From positions 761,501 to 825,500 of the forward strand of contig JAOTOL010001551.1 of the NCBI GenBank assembly GCA_034440575.1: a stretch of DNA of 64,000 nucleotides, read 5' to 3'. A model generated the notes under the pieces. That model saw nothing but the letters and a program-made list of their open reading frames with translations. It made no database searches and was not told the DNA's origin. This DNA comes from Imbricaverruca yamaguchii. Taxonomy: Eukaryota; Arthropoda; Thecostraca; Neoverrucidae. This document shows, piece by piece, positions 1-11,682 of the stretch; position 1 is the first letter of the stretch, and each line of letters begins with the position of its first letter. The translations under genes were made by a program, and so were the position numbers.

Positions 1-545
1 AGATATGCTGGAGTTTGGTCTTGCGAACCAACATGACCTGTAACGCTGGAGCATGGTACTGAGACATACATAGCCCGACACATTGGAGTTTGGTACTGTG
101 ACCAATGTCACCTGGTGGTAGAACAGGAAGCAGCCGTCCTCCCAGCTGGGATCAAGGTTCCATCCAGTTGGGGTCAACTGTTCGTCCATAGGGGGTCAGC
201 TGTTCATCTTTCCGGGGTCAACCATCCAGCCAGCCCAAAGGCGGGTCCAGGATGGTCATGGGGGCACATGTCTGAAGGGGCGCCGCTGCGAAAGTACTTT
301 GAGGGCCGCCTTTCACTTTCGATGGGCGCCTCTGACTGAAAAAATAAGTGCGAGTGAAAAAAAATTTCCGGCTCGAATGCGAGCCGGGAAGGCTCGCCCT
401 CGAGCCTTCCCGGAGGGGCGCCCTGGATGAAAAAAATAGAGGGGTTCACTCGAATTTTCAGGGAGAGTGGCAGAGACAAAGACAAGGCCCGGGAGCTGGA
501 CAGAGAGCAGGACCACAACTTGGACCTGGACCAGGATCGGCACCG
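1..545. other. Intergenic sequence, no gene recognised
   Basis: I see no exon here. Two adjacent hairpins stand out: a palindrome at 370-385 (ggctcg/cgagcc arms) and directly after it at 386-411 an inverted repeat with 11-bp arms (gggaaggctcg / cgagccttccc) around a 4-base loop. The overlapping ORFs of 60-200 codons look like chance reading frames. Confidence 0.5.
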
Positions 546-1206
546 CAGTGATAAATCATTTGTGAAATATGGTGAAATATACCACTTTCTGAACACTGAA
601 TCGACATCCTTCTCCAAGAAGTATCCACATCCCGCTCCTTGATGCCTGCTTATGAAGTCTTGGTGTCTCCATTCCGACCCCATCCCATTTATAAGTATCA
701 TGTCCATGCCCTCGATAAGGAATGGTGATCCACGAACATTTCGGAAAGCAACTTCAGGTAAAGGGATTACCCAAAATTTGATTTGGTATAACATCCAAGT
801 TTCCAGCATAGGTTGCCCTATCCTGAATATAACTCTTCCTAAATTCTGAATCTCAAAACGAATGATGAAGTATAGTCATAAGTACCTACACCATTGATTC
901 GAATTTGAGTTTGAAAGACGTTAAAATCATTGTAAATGACACTAACTCCATCCGACATCCTACTGTGCACATTTCGACATCCTACTGTGCTTGATCTTGG
1001 ACCCTCGGTTCTTTTACGATGCATTCAACAGCTAGGTTACATATATGGCGTCGCCAACCTCTCACGCCGATTGGTCGCGGGTGGACTCGGTAAATTCCGT
1101 CGGTTGTGAGACTCGAACCCACAATCTTGCGACCAAGAGCCCGGCTCTCTTCCAACTGAGCTACCGCGGCCCCCCACTGTGCTCGTTCCGACATCTCACA
1201 CCCAAC
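546..1206 (-). mobile_element. M1-family MITE, reverse copy, split by SINE A
   Basis: This is a reverse-orientation copy of the interspersed M1 family. In sense it begins with cgttgggtgtgagatgtcg (here reversed at 1184-1202) and ends near ggtatattccacc (reversed at about 571-583). The copy is interrupted at 992-1175 by a tRNA-derived SINE, whose insertion duplicated actgtgct (984-991 and 1176-1183). The other copies lie at 21085, 30385, 32190, 33392, 36260, 41745 and 60530. No protein is encoded. Confidence 0.75.
992..1175 (-). mobile_element. SINE family A (tRNA-derived), inserted in M1 MITE
   Basis: Read on the minus strand, the element starts with a tRNA-like head containing an A box (tagctcagttgg) and a B box (ggttcgagtct). 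A body with gaccaatcggcgtgagag-type sequence follows, then a tail equivalent to gtcgtaaaagaacc. It is flanked by the short target duplication actgtgct. The head lacks a complete cloverleaf with a matching acceptor end, so I call it a SINE and not a tRNA gene. Confidence 0.85.
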
Positions 1207-1255
1207 GAAAAGCCAGTACTTTAACCCTGGCGCCGCCGCAGCACTCAGTACTCAC

Positions 1256-1451
1256 TGCCGAACTGTATGTCGAGTCCGCTGAACTCCAGCTCGACGCCCT
1301 GCAGCGCCTCGCCCAGCGTCTCGTGGTAGTGGCTGATGCCGGCCTTGTTGCCCTTGCAGAAGGGCAGCGAGAAGTAGCGGTAGGTCTCCTGACGGTTGTG
1401 GTACGGCCCGACCGTGTTCATCCACAGCACGGTCTCCTCGCCAACCTCGTA
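1256..1451 (-). CDS. TM9SF3: TM9SF3-like nonaspanin, one internal exon
   Basis: The exon reads on the minus strand from a gttccgccag acceptor (after 1451) to a GTGAGT donor (before 1256), 196 nt. The translation includes [20 protein letters not shown] and [19 protein letters not shown], which I recognise as the conserved lumenal N-terminal region of transmembrane 9 superfamily member 3. TM9SF proteins are nine-pass Golgi/endosome membrane proteins implicated in sorting of membrane cargo. Only this piece of the lumenal domain is here. The exon carrying the signal peptide should lie to the right (before 13706) but was not recognised; the membrane-segment exons must lie beyond the left edge. The open frame continues on both sides of the exon by chance. 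The family call is firm; the exact 5' splice position of the exon is less so. Confidence 0.9.
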
Positions 1452-1574
1452 CTGGCGGAACAGCGCGCTCGGGTCAAACCGGCGGCCACCGTCACCGGGC
1501 TCATGCCAGTCGAGCCGAGCACCGTGGACAAGGAACAAGAAAGACAGGAGCAGTTATTATTATTCATTCATTGT

Positions 1575-1870
1575 ATAAATGTAATCCAGGTTCTTGTTTG
1601 GGTGGCTCTATGCACCAGGGTCTTCTTGCTAAACAGAGCTTGTCTCGTGTACTCCGGCCCCACCACCCAATGCATGAATTCAAGTTCGTCGGCAGAATCT
1701 TTACTGCCAATACACTGACACGGCCGCCTGGTAGCTCGCCTCGGCCTTATCGGGCCAGCTGCCAACTGACCCTCCCAGCCGGTTGCTAAACGCGAGTGCG
1801 TGAAGGGACTCAAACCCTGTGTTGCCAGGACAGGGAAGACCCATGAGTTGTGGTGTGAATATGTATTGTT
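1575..1870 (-). mobile_element. SINE family E, copy 1
   Basis: About 300 bp that match, in opposite orientation, the sequence at 46495-47095. Shared landmarks are ctggcaacacagggtt, gctgggagg.tcagttggcagctggcccga, gagctaccaggyggc and the terminal tagagccaccc.aacaagaac. The second copy preserves a tRNA-like A box (gtagctcagttggttagagc). This copy keeps CpG dinucleotides that are TpG/CpA in the other copy. Confidence 0.7.
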
Positions 1871-1879
1871 TGTAAGGTG

Positions 1880-2555
1880 TGAACATGTTGCATCAGATAT
1901 ATCAAACGAGATTCACAATGAGGAAGCATATTCTCGTTGTCATTTAATCTACTGTTACCCCTGAAATTGATTTCAAGCCTGATCATTTACAAATTTAACC
2001 ATAGTGGCAATTTGTCGTCTGGCAATAACGCATTGCCTGACATGTGCTGTAGAACTGAGTGCAGTCTCCACATAAATAACAAAGTGTAATTATTTACTGA
2101 TATTTAAAAGTTCAATTATACTTAATGCAGCAATGTCACTAGAAAACCCTATTTTGTTATTGAAACTGTTGAGAATTGGGGTTAGTGATTACTTCACATT
2201 TATGCTTCTCATTTTGCCGGATCTGCTCACCCTATCTTGTTCCTAAACCCACATGACCTGAGAGCAAAAAGCAAGTATAAAACCTCCTTGTACCATGTGC
2301 AGTGCATACCAGGACACATTGACCAGATAGATCTCTTGGGGAATACCAACTATGTTATATGCAAGGAGGATCTTGTCGACAATGGTCAACAACTAATAAA
2401 GATTACTTGGCTAAGTATTTGGGCTTTACATGCCGAAGCCCATTGCTGTTCCATCACTGGAAATATATGGATGTTGGAGAGTGTAAAGCCTGCTGAATAT
2501 TTCACTCTAATCTGATATGGTATGTCAAACAACTTTTTGTTCAACACGCGCACTT
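1880..2555. other. AT-rich spacer, no gene recognised
   Basis: AT-rich sequence with no splice-bounded coding block that I recognise. A 92-codon frame at 2237-2515 has no recognisable motif and is probably chance. Confidence 0.5.
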
Positions 2556-2559
2556 CCGG

Positions 2560-2577
2560 GGGGCAGATATCTGCCCC
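2560..2577. repeat. 18-bp perfect palindrome
   Basis: ggggcagatatctgcccc is a perfect palindrome just outside the left arm of the large inverted repeat. A near-identical palindrome (ggggcagatgtctgcccc, one pair changed) lies at 3311-3328 in the centre of the element, which suggests both belong to the same mobile unit. Confidence 0.7.
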
Positions 2578-2604
2578 ATGCGGTTTTTCCTAATTTGCCG
2601 CCAT

Positions 2605-4180
2605 ACTAATCGGGTTAGCAATGCCAAACCTCGCATAGTTGCTCATTGGTCTTTCCGCATATCCTAATACATTTTTAACCCTGGGTCATCTCAGGTCAGG
2701 TCACCAGGTCAGGCGAAGTGACCCAACTACACTCAGAGTTATAGGTGGCATAACTTCAACAATAATTGGGGGATTGATATCAAACTTATAGCATGTCATC
2801 ATCTCATCAGGGATCATTATATCTGTTTTTTTTGAAGCATTGACCTGAGGTCAAGTCGCGACCATGGCTTCCCCCATTATAAGGCTATGATAAAATATAC
2901 AAATGCTTCCTGGTTACATATTTGCTCTCGGAATGACACCACAACAGTTGTGGCATGTAGTTGGAAGTTATGCTCAACGTTACCACTGACGTTTGCTCAG
3001 TGACCTCACCAAGGTCATCTGAGGTCACCTGAGATCACTGGCACATTTCTGCACATGATATCACATTGCATTGAGCTTGGAGGCTGAAATTACCGTCATT
3101 GTGCTTGCATCGTCAAGACGTGTCGATTGATACATTACATGCCCTCCATAGGCCACTTCATGACCGTGACCTGAGGTCATAGTTTCGGTTCACCTGACCT
3201 TAAATCGCACCGCCTATTGTCGGTAGCACAATTCAGTTAACAACCGCCGGAAGTACGAATGTTAACACTCACACGTCCGGAGGTCCGTGCCAACTTCGCA
3301 TGTCCGGAGGGGGGCAGATGTCTGCCCCCTAAGATCTCTAGAACTATGCTAGCTAGCAACAAACGGAAAACGGCGTTGGATAGCTGGTGATGGGCTCTAT
3401 CGAAAGTGTTTCGGTCATTTTTTTCGCTCAGGTCAACATTCATGTCACTGGGTCATCATAGGTCAAATTCGACCAGATCAGGTGGGACTCGGATATTCAC
3501 ACATATCTCAGGACCTGTAACAAACAGAAATAAACGGACAAAGTTATTCAGCAGTCCTTGAAATGCGTTACAGACAATAGGCGGTGTAATTTAAGGTCAG
3601 GTCAGCCGAAACTCAGGTCAAGGTCATGAAGTCATGACCTCAGGTCAAGGCATAGGGAGGTTATGTAATATATCAATCGACACGTCTTGACGATACAAGC
3701 ACAATTACGGTAATTTCAGCCTTCTAGCGCATAAATGTGTAGTGATCTCAGGTGACCTGAGAGACCTTGGTGAGGTCACTGAGCAAAAATGTCAGCGGTA
3801 GCATTGAGCATAGCTTCTATCAACATGCCACAACCATTGTGAGATCATTCCGAGCACAAATATGTAACCAGGAAACATTTGTATACTTTACCATAGCCCT
3901 ATAATAAAGAAGCCATGGCAGCGACCTGACCTAAGGTCAATGCTACGAAAAAACGATATACATATTATGGTCCCTGATGAGATCATGGCATGCTATAAGT
4001 TTGAAATCAATCGCCAAATTATTGTGGAAATTATGCCACCTGGAACTCTGAGTGTAGTTGGGTCACTTCGCCTGACCTGGTGACCTGACCTGAGATGACC
4101 CAGGATTAAAAATGTATGAGGATATGCAGAAAAGACCAATGAACAGCTATGCGAGGTTTGGCCTCGCTAACCCGATTAGT
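2605..4180. mobile_element. Long inverted-repeat (foldback) element rich in AGGTCA
   Basis: The left arm (about 2605-3230) and right arm (about 3560-4180) are imperfect reverse complements over some 620 bp. For example, ctaatcgggttagc at 2606 pairs with gctaacccgattag ending at 4179, and gtgacccaactacactcag pairs with ctgagtgtagttgggtcac. A loop of about 330 bp separates them. Both arms are packed with AGGTCA/TGACCT hexamers in direct, inverted and everted spacing. No long ORF is present, so this looks like a non-autonomous foldback element or a decayed palindromic transposon. Confidence 0.85.
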
Positions 4181-4384
4181 TTGGACAAAATGCAATTCCT
4201 GCAGGAATGAATAGTCACATCTTCATCATAATTACAAGCATGCTTCTACCATGTACTTCTCTTGAAAATATCATACTGGCATAACATAAACTTCACCAAA
4301 CCTACAGATGTTGGATTGGACAAAACCTACAGATCCTAGAATAGCCAAAACTGCAGATGTTTGGAAAAGAGTGACCATGTCTCA

Positions 4385-5715
4385 CAAATCTCTTGGACTT
4401 TTTAAACTTTGCTACAGAACAATTCGGTCATGGAAATCAGCTTGATGTAGCATGTCTTGACTTTAGTAAGGCCTTTGACAAGGTACCCCATAAAAAGATA
4501 ATGATCCAGCTTCAGGTCCATGTTATTGCAGGTAGCATCCTAAAATGGATAGAGTTATGGCTTTTATATAGACAGAAGAGAGTGATGCTAAATGGTACAA
4601 AGTCATCATGGCAAAATGCTCTTAGTAAAGTCCCCCAGGGATTAGTACTGGGGCCACTACTGTTCATTACATTTGTAAATAACACTGAAAGTGGCCTAAA
4701 CAGTAAGGTTTTGAAATTTTCAGATGATTTGAAGGTGTTTAGGGAAATAACAGGACACAATGAGCATGTCTCACTGCAGAAAGACTTGTGACAAACTTGT
4801 GAAGTGGTCTGAAGAATGGCACATGAAATTTAATTTTTATAAGTGCAAAATCATGCATGTAGGTAGGCAGCAAATGAAGGCTCCATACTTGGCAGGTGGC
4901 AAAGTATTATCTGTGACTCAGCAGGACTTAGGTGTTATTTTGAACACAAAATTGGGGACATCAGAACAGACCAAAAAAGCCAGGAAGAAGGCACTAGGAA
5001 TGCTTGGGGCAATAAATAGGAATGTATCATGCAAAAGTGAGGAAGCCATCAGGAAGCTTTACTGTGTATATATCAGACCACATTTGGGATACTATGTCCA
5101 AGCATGGTTCCTTAGTTATGAAAAAGATTGTTGGCTTTTAGAGAGAGGGTACAAAAGAGGGCAACATTGAACAAAAGTGGTTAATGGTATAAGCAACCTT
5201 GATTGATTATTTGGGTTTAAGGGTGCACCAACTACTAGGTCATTTAGCAGCCATGGTATAAGCAACCTGGCATATGAGGAAAGGCTGAATAAATTGAATA
5301 TGTTTTCACTTAGATATAATGCAAAAAGGAGATCTCATTGAGATCTTTAAATTTGTTCATGGTCAGGAACAGGGATATCTCAGGGAAATGTTTGAATTTA
5401 ACAGAAATGATGCAATTAGGGATCAATTCAAAATTAAAGTTAATCACAGCAGGACAAGGTTACAACAGTCTTTCTTCACCAAAAGGGTAGTAGAACACTG
5501 GAACCAGCTGTCAGTAAGCATTGTCAGTAGCAGCACACTGGGCATCTTTAAAAACAGCATAGACAATCATTATAAGAATACAGGACCTGCTTTTCAGTAT
5601 TCCAGGGAGGGCTGATCAACAGATTTGGTGGGTAGCTGCTTCAGTTCAGAGTGCAACCAATGAAGGGCCCTTGTGGCTCAGTTGCATTTATCTTTTATGT
5701 CTTTATGTTGGATTA
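4385..5715 (+). pseudogene. Decayed CR1/L2-like non-LTR retrotransposon (RT and 3' end)
   Basis: Three consecutive frames carry one broken polyprotein. At 4393-4791 the reverse-transcriptase motifs ACLDFSKAFDKVPH and VPQGLVLGPLLF are followed by FSDDLKVF, where the usual FADD is FSDD. At 4760-5170 the thumb-like DKLVKWSEEWHMKFN..KC..MHVG and a DLGVI block follow. At 5319-5615 the C-terminal block ends in FFTKRVVEHWNQLS. The 3' end is near 5672-5715 (tgtggctcagttgcatttatcttttatg). Frameshifts, loss of the endonuclease part and insertion of a small D element at 5200-5252 show it is dead. The clade call rests on motif style only. Confidence 0.85.
5200..5252 (-). mobile_element. D element (53-bp stem-loop retroposon) inside LINE
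   Basis: A 53-bp unit flanked by a perfect 16-bp target duplication, atggtataagcaacct (5184-5199 and 5253-5268). In sense (minus) it begins with a CpG-decayed form of gggcgctaaatgacc and ends with aaacccaaataatcaatca. It interrupts the LINE between its RT and C-terminal frames. Confidence 0.85.
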
Positions 5716-6072
5716 CATGAATAGTCAAGATTAAATATGTCAATGGTTGGGCTACACAAAAGGATTGTAATATCTCCATTACTGTTGTGCTATATGGGCT
5801 ATAAACACTTCTGGATGTTTTGCAGTTCACAAGCCAAAACCATCTGCTGCTGGGTGGAAGGTTGGAAAAATAGACTGTTCCCATATTTTTTACCATCCTG
5901 AACATCATGAAAAAAGTTTACATTTTTCCCAATTAGAGGTTGAACAGTACTCTTGGACAATACAATGCTCTGTGATGTGTTCAAGACTCACTGGAAAGCA
6001 CACACCTACCTATGAAACAAACAAAACTTACCAAACTTAGCTACCATGGTACCTACCAGTAGTCTTCAAGTA
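5716..6072. other. AT-rich spacer
   Basis: No exon, RNA gene or repeat family member was recognised here. Confidence 0.5.
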
Positions 6073-6436
6073 TTACCCCTCACACTTCCTTAATATCAGC
6101 AATGCATCTGAGTCACTGTCAGCTGACTGCCAGTCAGCTCTTGGTGACATGACTCAAGCATAGACACACCTCCAGCTGAGTGCACTGAATGACCACAGGG
6201 CATAACAAAGAATATTTATAAGGGGTTGATGGTGAAAACCTAACACAGCCTAGCCTGGCACTAACACTAACCTGACCTAATGCTTAGAAATATTCCTGTT
6301 GACACCCTTGTTGCATTCAATGCACCCAGCTGGAGGGGGGCATCAGTACTTTTGAGTGGCATTACCAACATCTGACTGACAGTCAGCTGATGATTGCTTG
6401 GATGCATTGTTGAGATAAAGTAAGTGTGAGGGGTAA
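6073..6436. mobile_element. MITE with about 70-bp terminal inverted repeats, TA target site
   Basis: The element starts TTACCCCTCACACTT and ends AAGTGTGAGGGGTAA, with TA on both sides (6071-6072, 6437-6438). The terminal repeats extend inward imperfectly through gcaatgcatc / gatgcattg and gtcagctgactgccagtcag / ctgactgacagtcagctga. A TA duplication suggests Tc1/mariner-type mobilisation. It has no coding capacity. Confidence 0.8.
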
Positions 6437-7148
6437 TATGTGAGGAATACCATACCTACCTACTTAGCTGTTCAAAATCACTGAAGGTAACCAATGGGAT
6501 GCAATTTGTTAACACGTTTTCTAAGAACTGAGGAAGCAACACATAGTATGCAGAAATAATGCCACTAGCATTGGTGTTTGAGCAGCTGTGGCATTGCAGC
6601 GAACAGGTTGTGGTTGTATTGAATACAGACCAAGTTTAGGTAAGTGCAAACAGCATATATTTAAGTTCATATTGAGATGCGCAAACCACGTATTATGTGC
6701 ATCTCCTAACCGCATCCAATAAACCCCGATTTAATTGTGCCCATACACACCTCATGTAAATAGGTACTACTAAGCCTTACCTTGTGATCATGTTCATCGC
6801 CGGTACAAACTGTAATCGTTAAACTTAACAACAAAACCTTCCCGAAAGTTGACCACATGATTGTTGATGAAGCAAATATACAGGTTATCGTCAATCACCA
6901 GAAACCCTTGTTAAAAACACTATTTATCAGCCCACATACATATACAACGAAACATCAATCCGCCATCCCTTCCTCCAACACCGCGAGTTGTTGTCGGCCC
7001 TCGTCGGCAGTGCCTTTGCTCCAGATTTGTCGCATTTTGTTGTCTGCGTCAGCTAGCATGAGGACTGCAATATACCTGCATATTTAGCTGCAATGTTTTT
7101 TCCCATTTATTCCCACATTGTTTCTTTAAAAAAGCAACATAAACATGC
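6437..7148. other. AT-rich spacer, no gene recognised
   Basis: No splice-bounded coding segment was recognised. Short ORFs at 6521-7087 show no family motif. Confidence 0.5.
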
Positions 7149-7156
7149 AAACCAGT

Positions 7157-7765
7157 CAGTAGCGCAACCAGGGGGGCAAGGGGCAATGGCCCCCGAAAAA
7201 CAATTGGGGTCACGCTTCGCGGGCCCCTGGCTCTGTGTGGGTCACCCCACTCAGAGCCCTGGCTAGGGGCCCGGGAAGCGGATCCGTGGCTCGAATCAGG
7301 AGCCCTTTGAACCAACTAAAAATATGGGGGCCCATTTTAACCAGGGCCCGCCTCGAACCAATAGATAAATTGGAAGCGGGCCCCTGCTTAGAACCAGGGG
7401 CCGCTTCAACCTGGGGCCCCTGTCTTGAACCAGGGGCTCTCTGGAACCAGGGGCCCGCTTCGAACAGGGCCCACTTTGATCCATTAAACTACCCCTTTTA
7501 ATCTTTTGAATTTTACATTTTGACCAGCTTTAAACTACCCAGCATGCACCCAAATTTGGCTCAAACCTAAAAAAAACTTGTAGGTAGGTTACCTAGATGT
7601 TTATTTGGAGGGGAAAAACTTGCTTGGTTTGTGCTATTGACTAGGTACATCAATATATGGTGCCATAATGTATGCAGAGTCCCTGAAGGGCTGTTTCTCT
7701 ATTTTCATGCATATATTTTTGGCCTTTGAATGAGGATTTGGTGTTAAAGGTATGTCCAGTGTTGC

Positions 7766-7833
<68 letters not shown>

Positions 7834-8025
7834 TATTATTTCTCTAGGAGGAAGGGGCACGTAAAAGTGAAGTGCTTTTATTTCTGCAAAGTTTTACAGG
7901 GACCCGCTCAAAAGTAAGTGATGTTTTCCGCAGACTTTTTAAAAACATGAGGGGGTCCGCTTGCGAGGGGCCCGCTCTCCAACCCTGCCCCCCCCCCACG
8001 AACTGAAATCATGGTTGCGCTACTG
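7157..8025. mobile_element. hAT-type non-autonomous transposon with internal satellites
   Basis: The termini are CAGTAGCGCAACCA (7157-7170) and its reverse complement TGGTTGCGCTACTG (8012-8025). They are flanked by an 8-bp target duplication with one mismatch, aaaccagt (7149-7156) and aaaccaat (8026-8033). CAG-type ends and an 8-bp duplication are hAT hallmarks. Inside are degenerate ggggcccgcttcgaacca repeats (7205-7490) and a long TA run. No transposase frame was found. Confidence 0.85.
7769..7831. repeat. (TA)n microsatellite
   Basis: About 63 bp of uninterrupted TA dinucleotides inside the hAT-type element. The tyrosine/isoleucine ORFs called across it are artefacts. Confidence 0.98.
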
Positions 8026-9400
8026 AAACCAATATCCATATCATGAGTATTGTGAAGAATGTAATGCACTTCAGCTGAGCGAAAATAAATATCCAATAGA
8101 CACCCTGAAAAAACCGATATGACCTAGAATAATATGTGGAAAACCACCTGTCGTTCAAAATCGTCAAATATGATTTCTTCTTCACGGACTGCCACAAGAG
8201 TATCTAGGGGCATGGGTGTCATGGTATCCCAGGCGGCCTCAAAGGGCCCAGGGCAGGTGTTGGGCCAGGGGTAGTTTGCCCCCCCCCCTTTACCTGTACT
8301 ATAAAATGACCTCAAGTTTTCATCTTGACGGCACAAAGAACAACTTGAGTTCATCCAAGGAACTGAATTGCCTGGCTGTCGCCAGGTATTCAAGGATGGG
8401 AGGATCAAGCCTTTCCTTGCTTTCCATCCACCGAAAAGAGATGCTCTCAGGCAAATTCGCGCCTGATCCGGAAAGGTCGCGTGTGACCACCGACAAAACT
8501 CCGAATCAGGAAAATTTGCCCGGGCTTCGAAAGCATTTGAGGAGTTTCGAGGGACGGCTCCACAACGGCTCGGGGACCATACGACTTGCGTTGGCGCCAG
8601 ACTTGTGTTGGCGCTAGACGACTTGCGTTGGCGCCAGACGACTTGCGTTGGCGCCCAGAACACCTAGAATACTGGACACGAGAAATCGTGCCGGGTTCCA
8701 AATATTATGGTCGGAGCTACAAATACTCACGTCGGAAGCCACACATGACACAAATTCACGTCGGGGTGTCTCGAATAAACATAGCTGGCCCCTAAAATCT
8801 CACCGGCAGTCGCGTAGTCAGGATTTTGTCCAGGGCGGGGAGGGGCGACGAACATCTGAAGAGGGCCCTCTGCCCGCCGAAGATTTCTTATATTCTTCCG
8901 AAATTACTCAGTTTTCGGTCACTTTATTTTCGAAGGCCCTTATATCCATATGATTTGCATAACGAAGGGGAAACATAGGGACCAATAAAGTCGTACTGGG
9001 TCCTTGGAAATTATGCTGAAGGCCTCAAAAGGTCGGACTGGCGACCAAGAAAATCGCACTGAGGGCCCAAAAAATCGTGCCGGGGCCCCTGAAGATCACG
9101 TTGGGGGCCTCAAAAATTGTCCCGGGACCCGTGACAGTCGCACTGTTGGACGCAAATCAAGGTTGGGTCAAGGCTTTTGCAAATCACGCTGTGGGTCCCA
9201 GAAGGTTGGGCCGGGCCCCTGGAAATTACACTGGGGGCCAAGAAGTTCCGCCGGGGTCCCTGAAAAAGACGCCGGGTCTCAAAAAGACGAACCGGACCCC
9301 TTAAAACACTTCCCCAAGCATCCACCTACATTTGATTTTGCTGCAAGGAAAGGCCGACACTGGCAGAACAAATTCTGATACGGCGCAGCAAGCACCTGCG
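8026..9400. repeat. TE-relic region with degenerate tandem repeats
   Basis: A 26-bp unit (gacgacttgcgttggcgcca) is tandemly repeated at about 8580-8660. A degenerate array at about 9005-9310 alternates ggg.cccc..aaaatcg.ac.tg blocks of roughly 30 bp. cagtcgcgtagtcaggattttg at 8807 looks like an end of another CAG-type DNA transposon, but I could not find its partner end. No coding exon was recognised. Confidence 0.5.
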
Positions 9401-11680
9401 CCATTTTGCGAGCTGCCGAACCGCTCCATCGAGCTAGAAAGTGGCAACTCTAGTGGAAAATGATTAGCTTATGAATTGCTAAGGTGGGGCCGAATGCCTG
9501 CGGTCAACGCGTGCTGTCAATTTGGTCGGTGGGACCTATCCCAGATGGTCCAATGTTAAGAGACCAAAAAATTGGTTGGGCCAGTGTAAGGATCGTGCCA
9601 AGCCCCCATCCAAAAGAATTCGAAACGCCACTCCAGTTGGCAAATGCTTGATAGTAATTCGCTATAACTAAATGTCCGTCAACTAGAATGCATTACAAAA
9701 TTGTATTGGTTGGATATTTTTTTCTTCTGCAACTCCGCCAGTGTGCATGCGCGTTACCCTCTATGAAATGTGATTGCGAAGTCTAATTGTCTGCGAAGTC
9801 TTTAAGATTTTGGGCCCGACATGCGCTTGAAAATGTGAGTCTAGTGTGTGGCAGCTCGCACCACAGTGAGAAGCCTGCTCTTGAGTAGATGCCGCGATAT
9901 TCTGAGACCTAAGCATTCACTTATCATCATTGTGATTGCTTGAAATGTTCAGTAATTCCATCCAAAGCCTTTCCTTTCGTCTCATAAACGAAGAGTGCGG
10001 TGTAGATTACGCCGCAGAAGGTGATGGTCGAAAAAGTTCAAAACGTTCCAGCTTCAATCAGAGTCGATGTCATGCTGTTGAAGCAGAGGATGATGATGGT
10101 GGTGATGAGGAACGCCATAGAGGCATATAATGTCGAGCACATCTCGCGCACTCGTGGCGCAAACATCTCACCCGTAGGGACAAAGCATGGTTTAGTAAAA
10201 TGATAATGCGTTGCTTATTCAGGACGGAAAGTACTGAGCATTCTCTATCATTCTAATCTTACTCGAGTGACCGGTTGCCAGCTCTAGGACCTGGTATTTA
10301 CATGCCGGCAAGTTCTAGAGATGTAGCTTCACCGCTTGGAACAGATGAGCAGAAAATGTGTCCAGATTAGTCAACTAGAAGTAGTGCATGCAGATCAGTG
10401 AAACGACTCGAGACAAAGCTTCACAGAATATGGCCAAGTCTCTGGAGTAAAGACACACCACGGTTCAGCTTCCTGAAAACGGTCCACTCACGCAACGTTG
10501 GACACAAATCGCAGTTATGATCTCTCGATCCGACAACGGCTAAATGCCCTTCCATGCTCCTCGCTAAGTTTTCATTAGTCCGTGATCGCCATCATGCCCG
10601 ATGGCGCACATCATCACGGGGTCCGCCAACATCGAGGTTTTTAGGTTCAGGTAGATAGAAGCGAACGACTTTATAATCTGGCATTGCACCTGTTGGCGTT
10701 GCATGGGAAGAATGGAGCTAAAGGGCACCAGTTTTTACTATCCATTGAAGTATTTTGCCCTGGCGGAGCCCACACGCAGATCTTCTCTGCTCTTGCCTTG
10801 AAACAGCGGCGGATCCAGGAATTGGCATAGGTGCATGGTCCCCTGGAAGGGAACTTTCTGCAGGAAAATTATTCCTGCGGAATAGGGGGGGGGGAAGCTC
10901 ACCCGAACAAAGTGAAGGATCGACTTTTCTTCTTGAAGAGGCGCCTTTTTCTGAAAAGGGCGTCTTTGGCTGAAAACATGTTGAGCGGGGAAGAAGTGGT
11001 GCACTCGAGCCTTTCTGAAGCGGCACCCTTTCCAGCTAGGGGCGCCACCTTCCCGCGGAGATGTACATTCCTCCCGCTCCCCCCACCGGTCACAGACCGC
11101 GCGAACACTCCAATGAGCACAATCTCCTCGACGACAAAACGACCTCCTCGCAGGTAAAACTGCATGCACTGGCACAGCACTGACCTCGGCAAGTGCCACT
11201 GGATAACGCCAAGAGCCACAGCGATGTACATCCCCGTCTGCAGGATTGCAATAGGCAAATACGGCGTCTTGCGCGAATTGGCGCACCTTGACCCATCTTA
11301 TCTTACACAAGCCCCAATTGCCAATATGAAAATCACCAGCGGTTAAGAGTAAGGTGTCAAATTGCATGTAGAACATTTTTTACGCATTCGATTGATGAAA
11401 CTGCTGCATACGGGCACATTCCCCCACGCATTCCCTAGCCTGAGAAAGATGAGGGATGCGACTATGGCGCACGCGCATGTTCAAGGATAGCCATTACTAA
11501 TGCAATCCTCACGGCTCATCTGTTTACGTGTTCAGTTACATCAGCCAGGTGGCGAATGCTTTCTTACATTAGTCATCATCTCAACTTGGCACACAAGCAA
11601 AAGGAAACACTTTCGGAGTACCTGAAATGGATAAATACACATCTTAGGGTGATAATCGGATATTCATTACGAAAAGCCTT
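9401..11680. other. Spacer with transposon relics, no gene recognised
   Basis: cagcggcggatccaggaattgg at 10803 resembles caggggcggatccgggaattcg at 55098 and ggaggatcctgaagcttggc near 63430, so a dispersed DNA-transposon end is likely. Minus-strand frames at 10738-11376 contain a hydrophobic stretch but no family motif, and I do not call them coding. Confidence 0.45.
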
Positions 11681-11682
11681 GG

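Noticed and set aside
992..1175. Possible functional tRNA genes (here and at all A/B/C SINE heads)
   Set aside because: A and B boxes are present, but acceptor stems do not pair properly, each head is joined to a shared body and tail, and several copies have target duplications.
4393..5615. Active reverse transcriptase gene
   Set aside because: At least two frameshifts, missing endonuclease and an inserted D element; the catalytic motif is FSDD in place of FADD.
10738..11376. 212-codon minus frame with hydrophobic stretches, considered as the TM9SF3 first exon
   Set aside because: No signal peptide followed by a suitable donor, and no match to TM9SF sequence; it overlaps transposon-end sequence.
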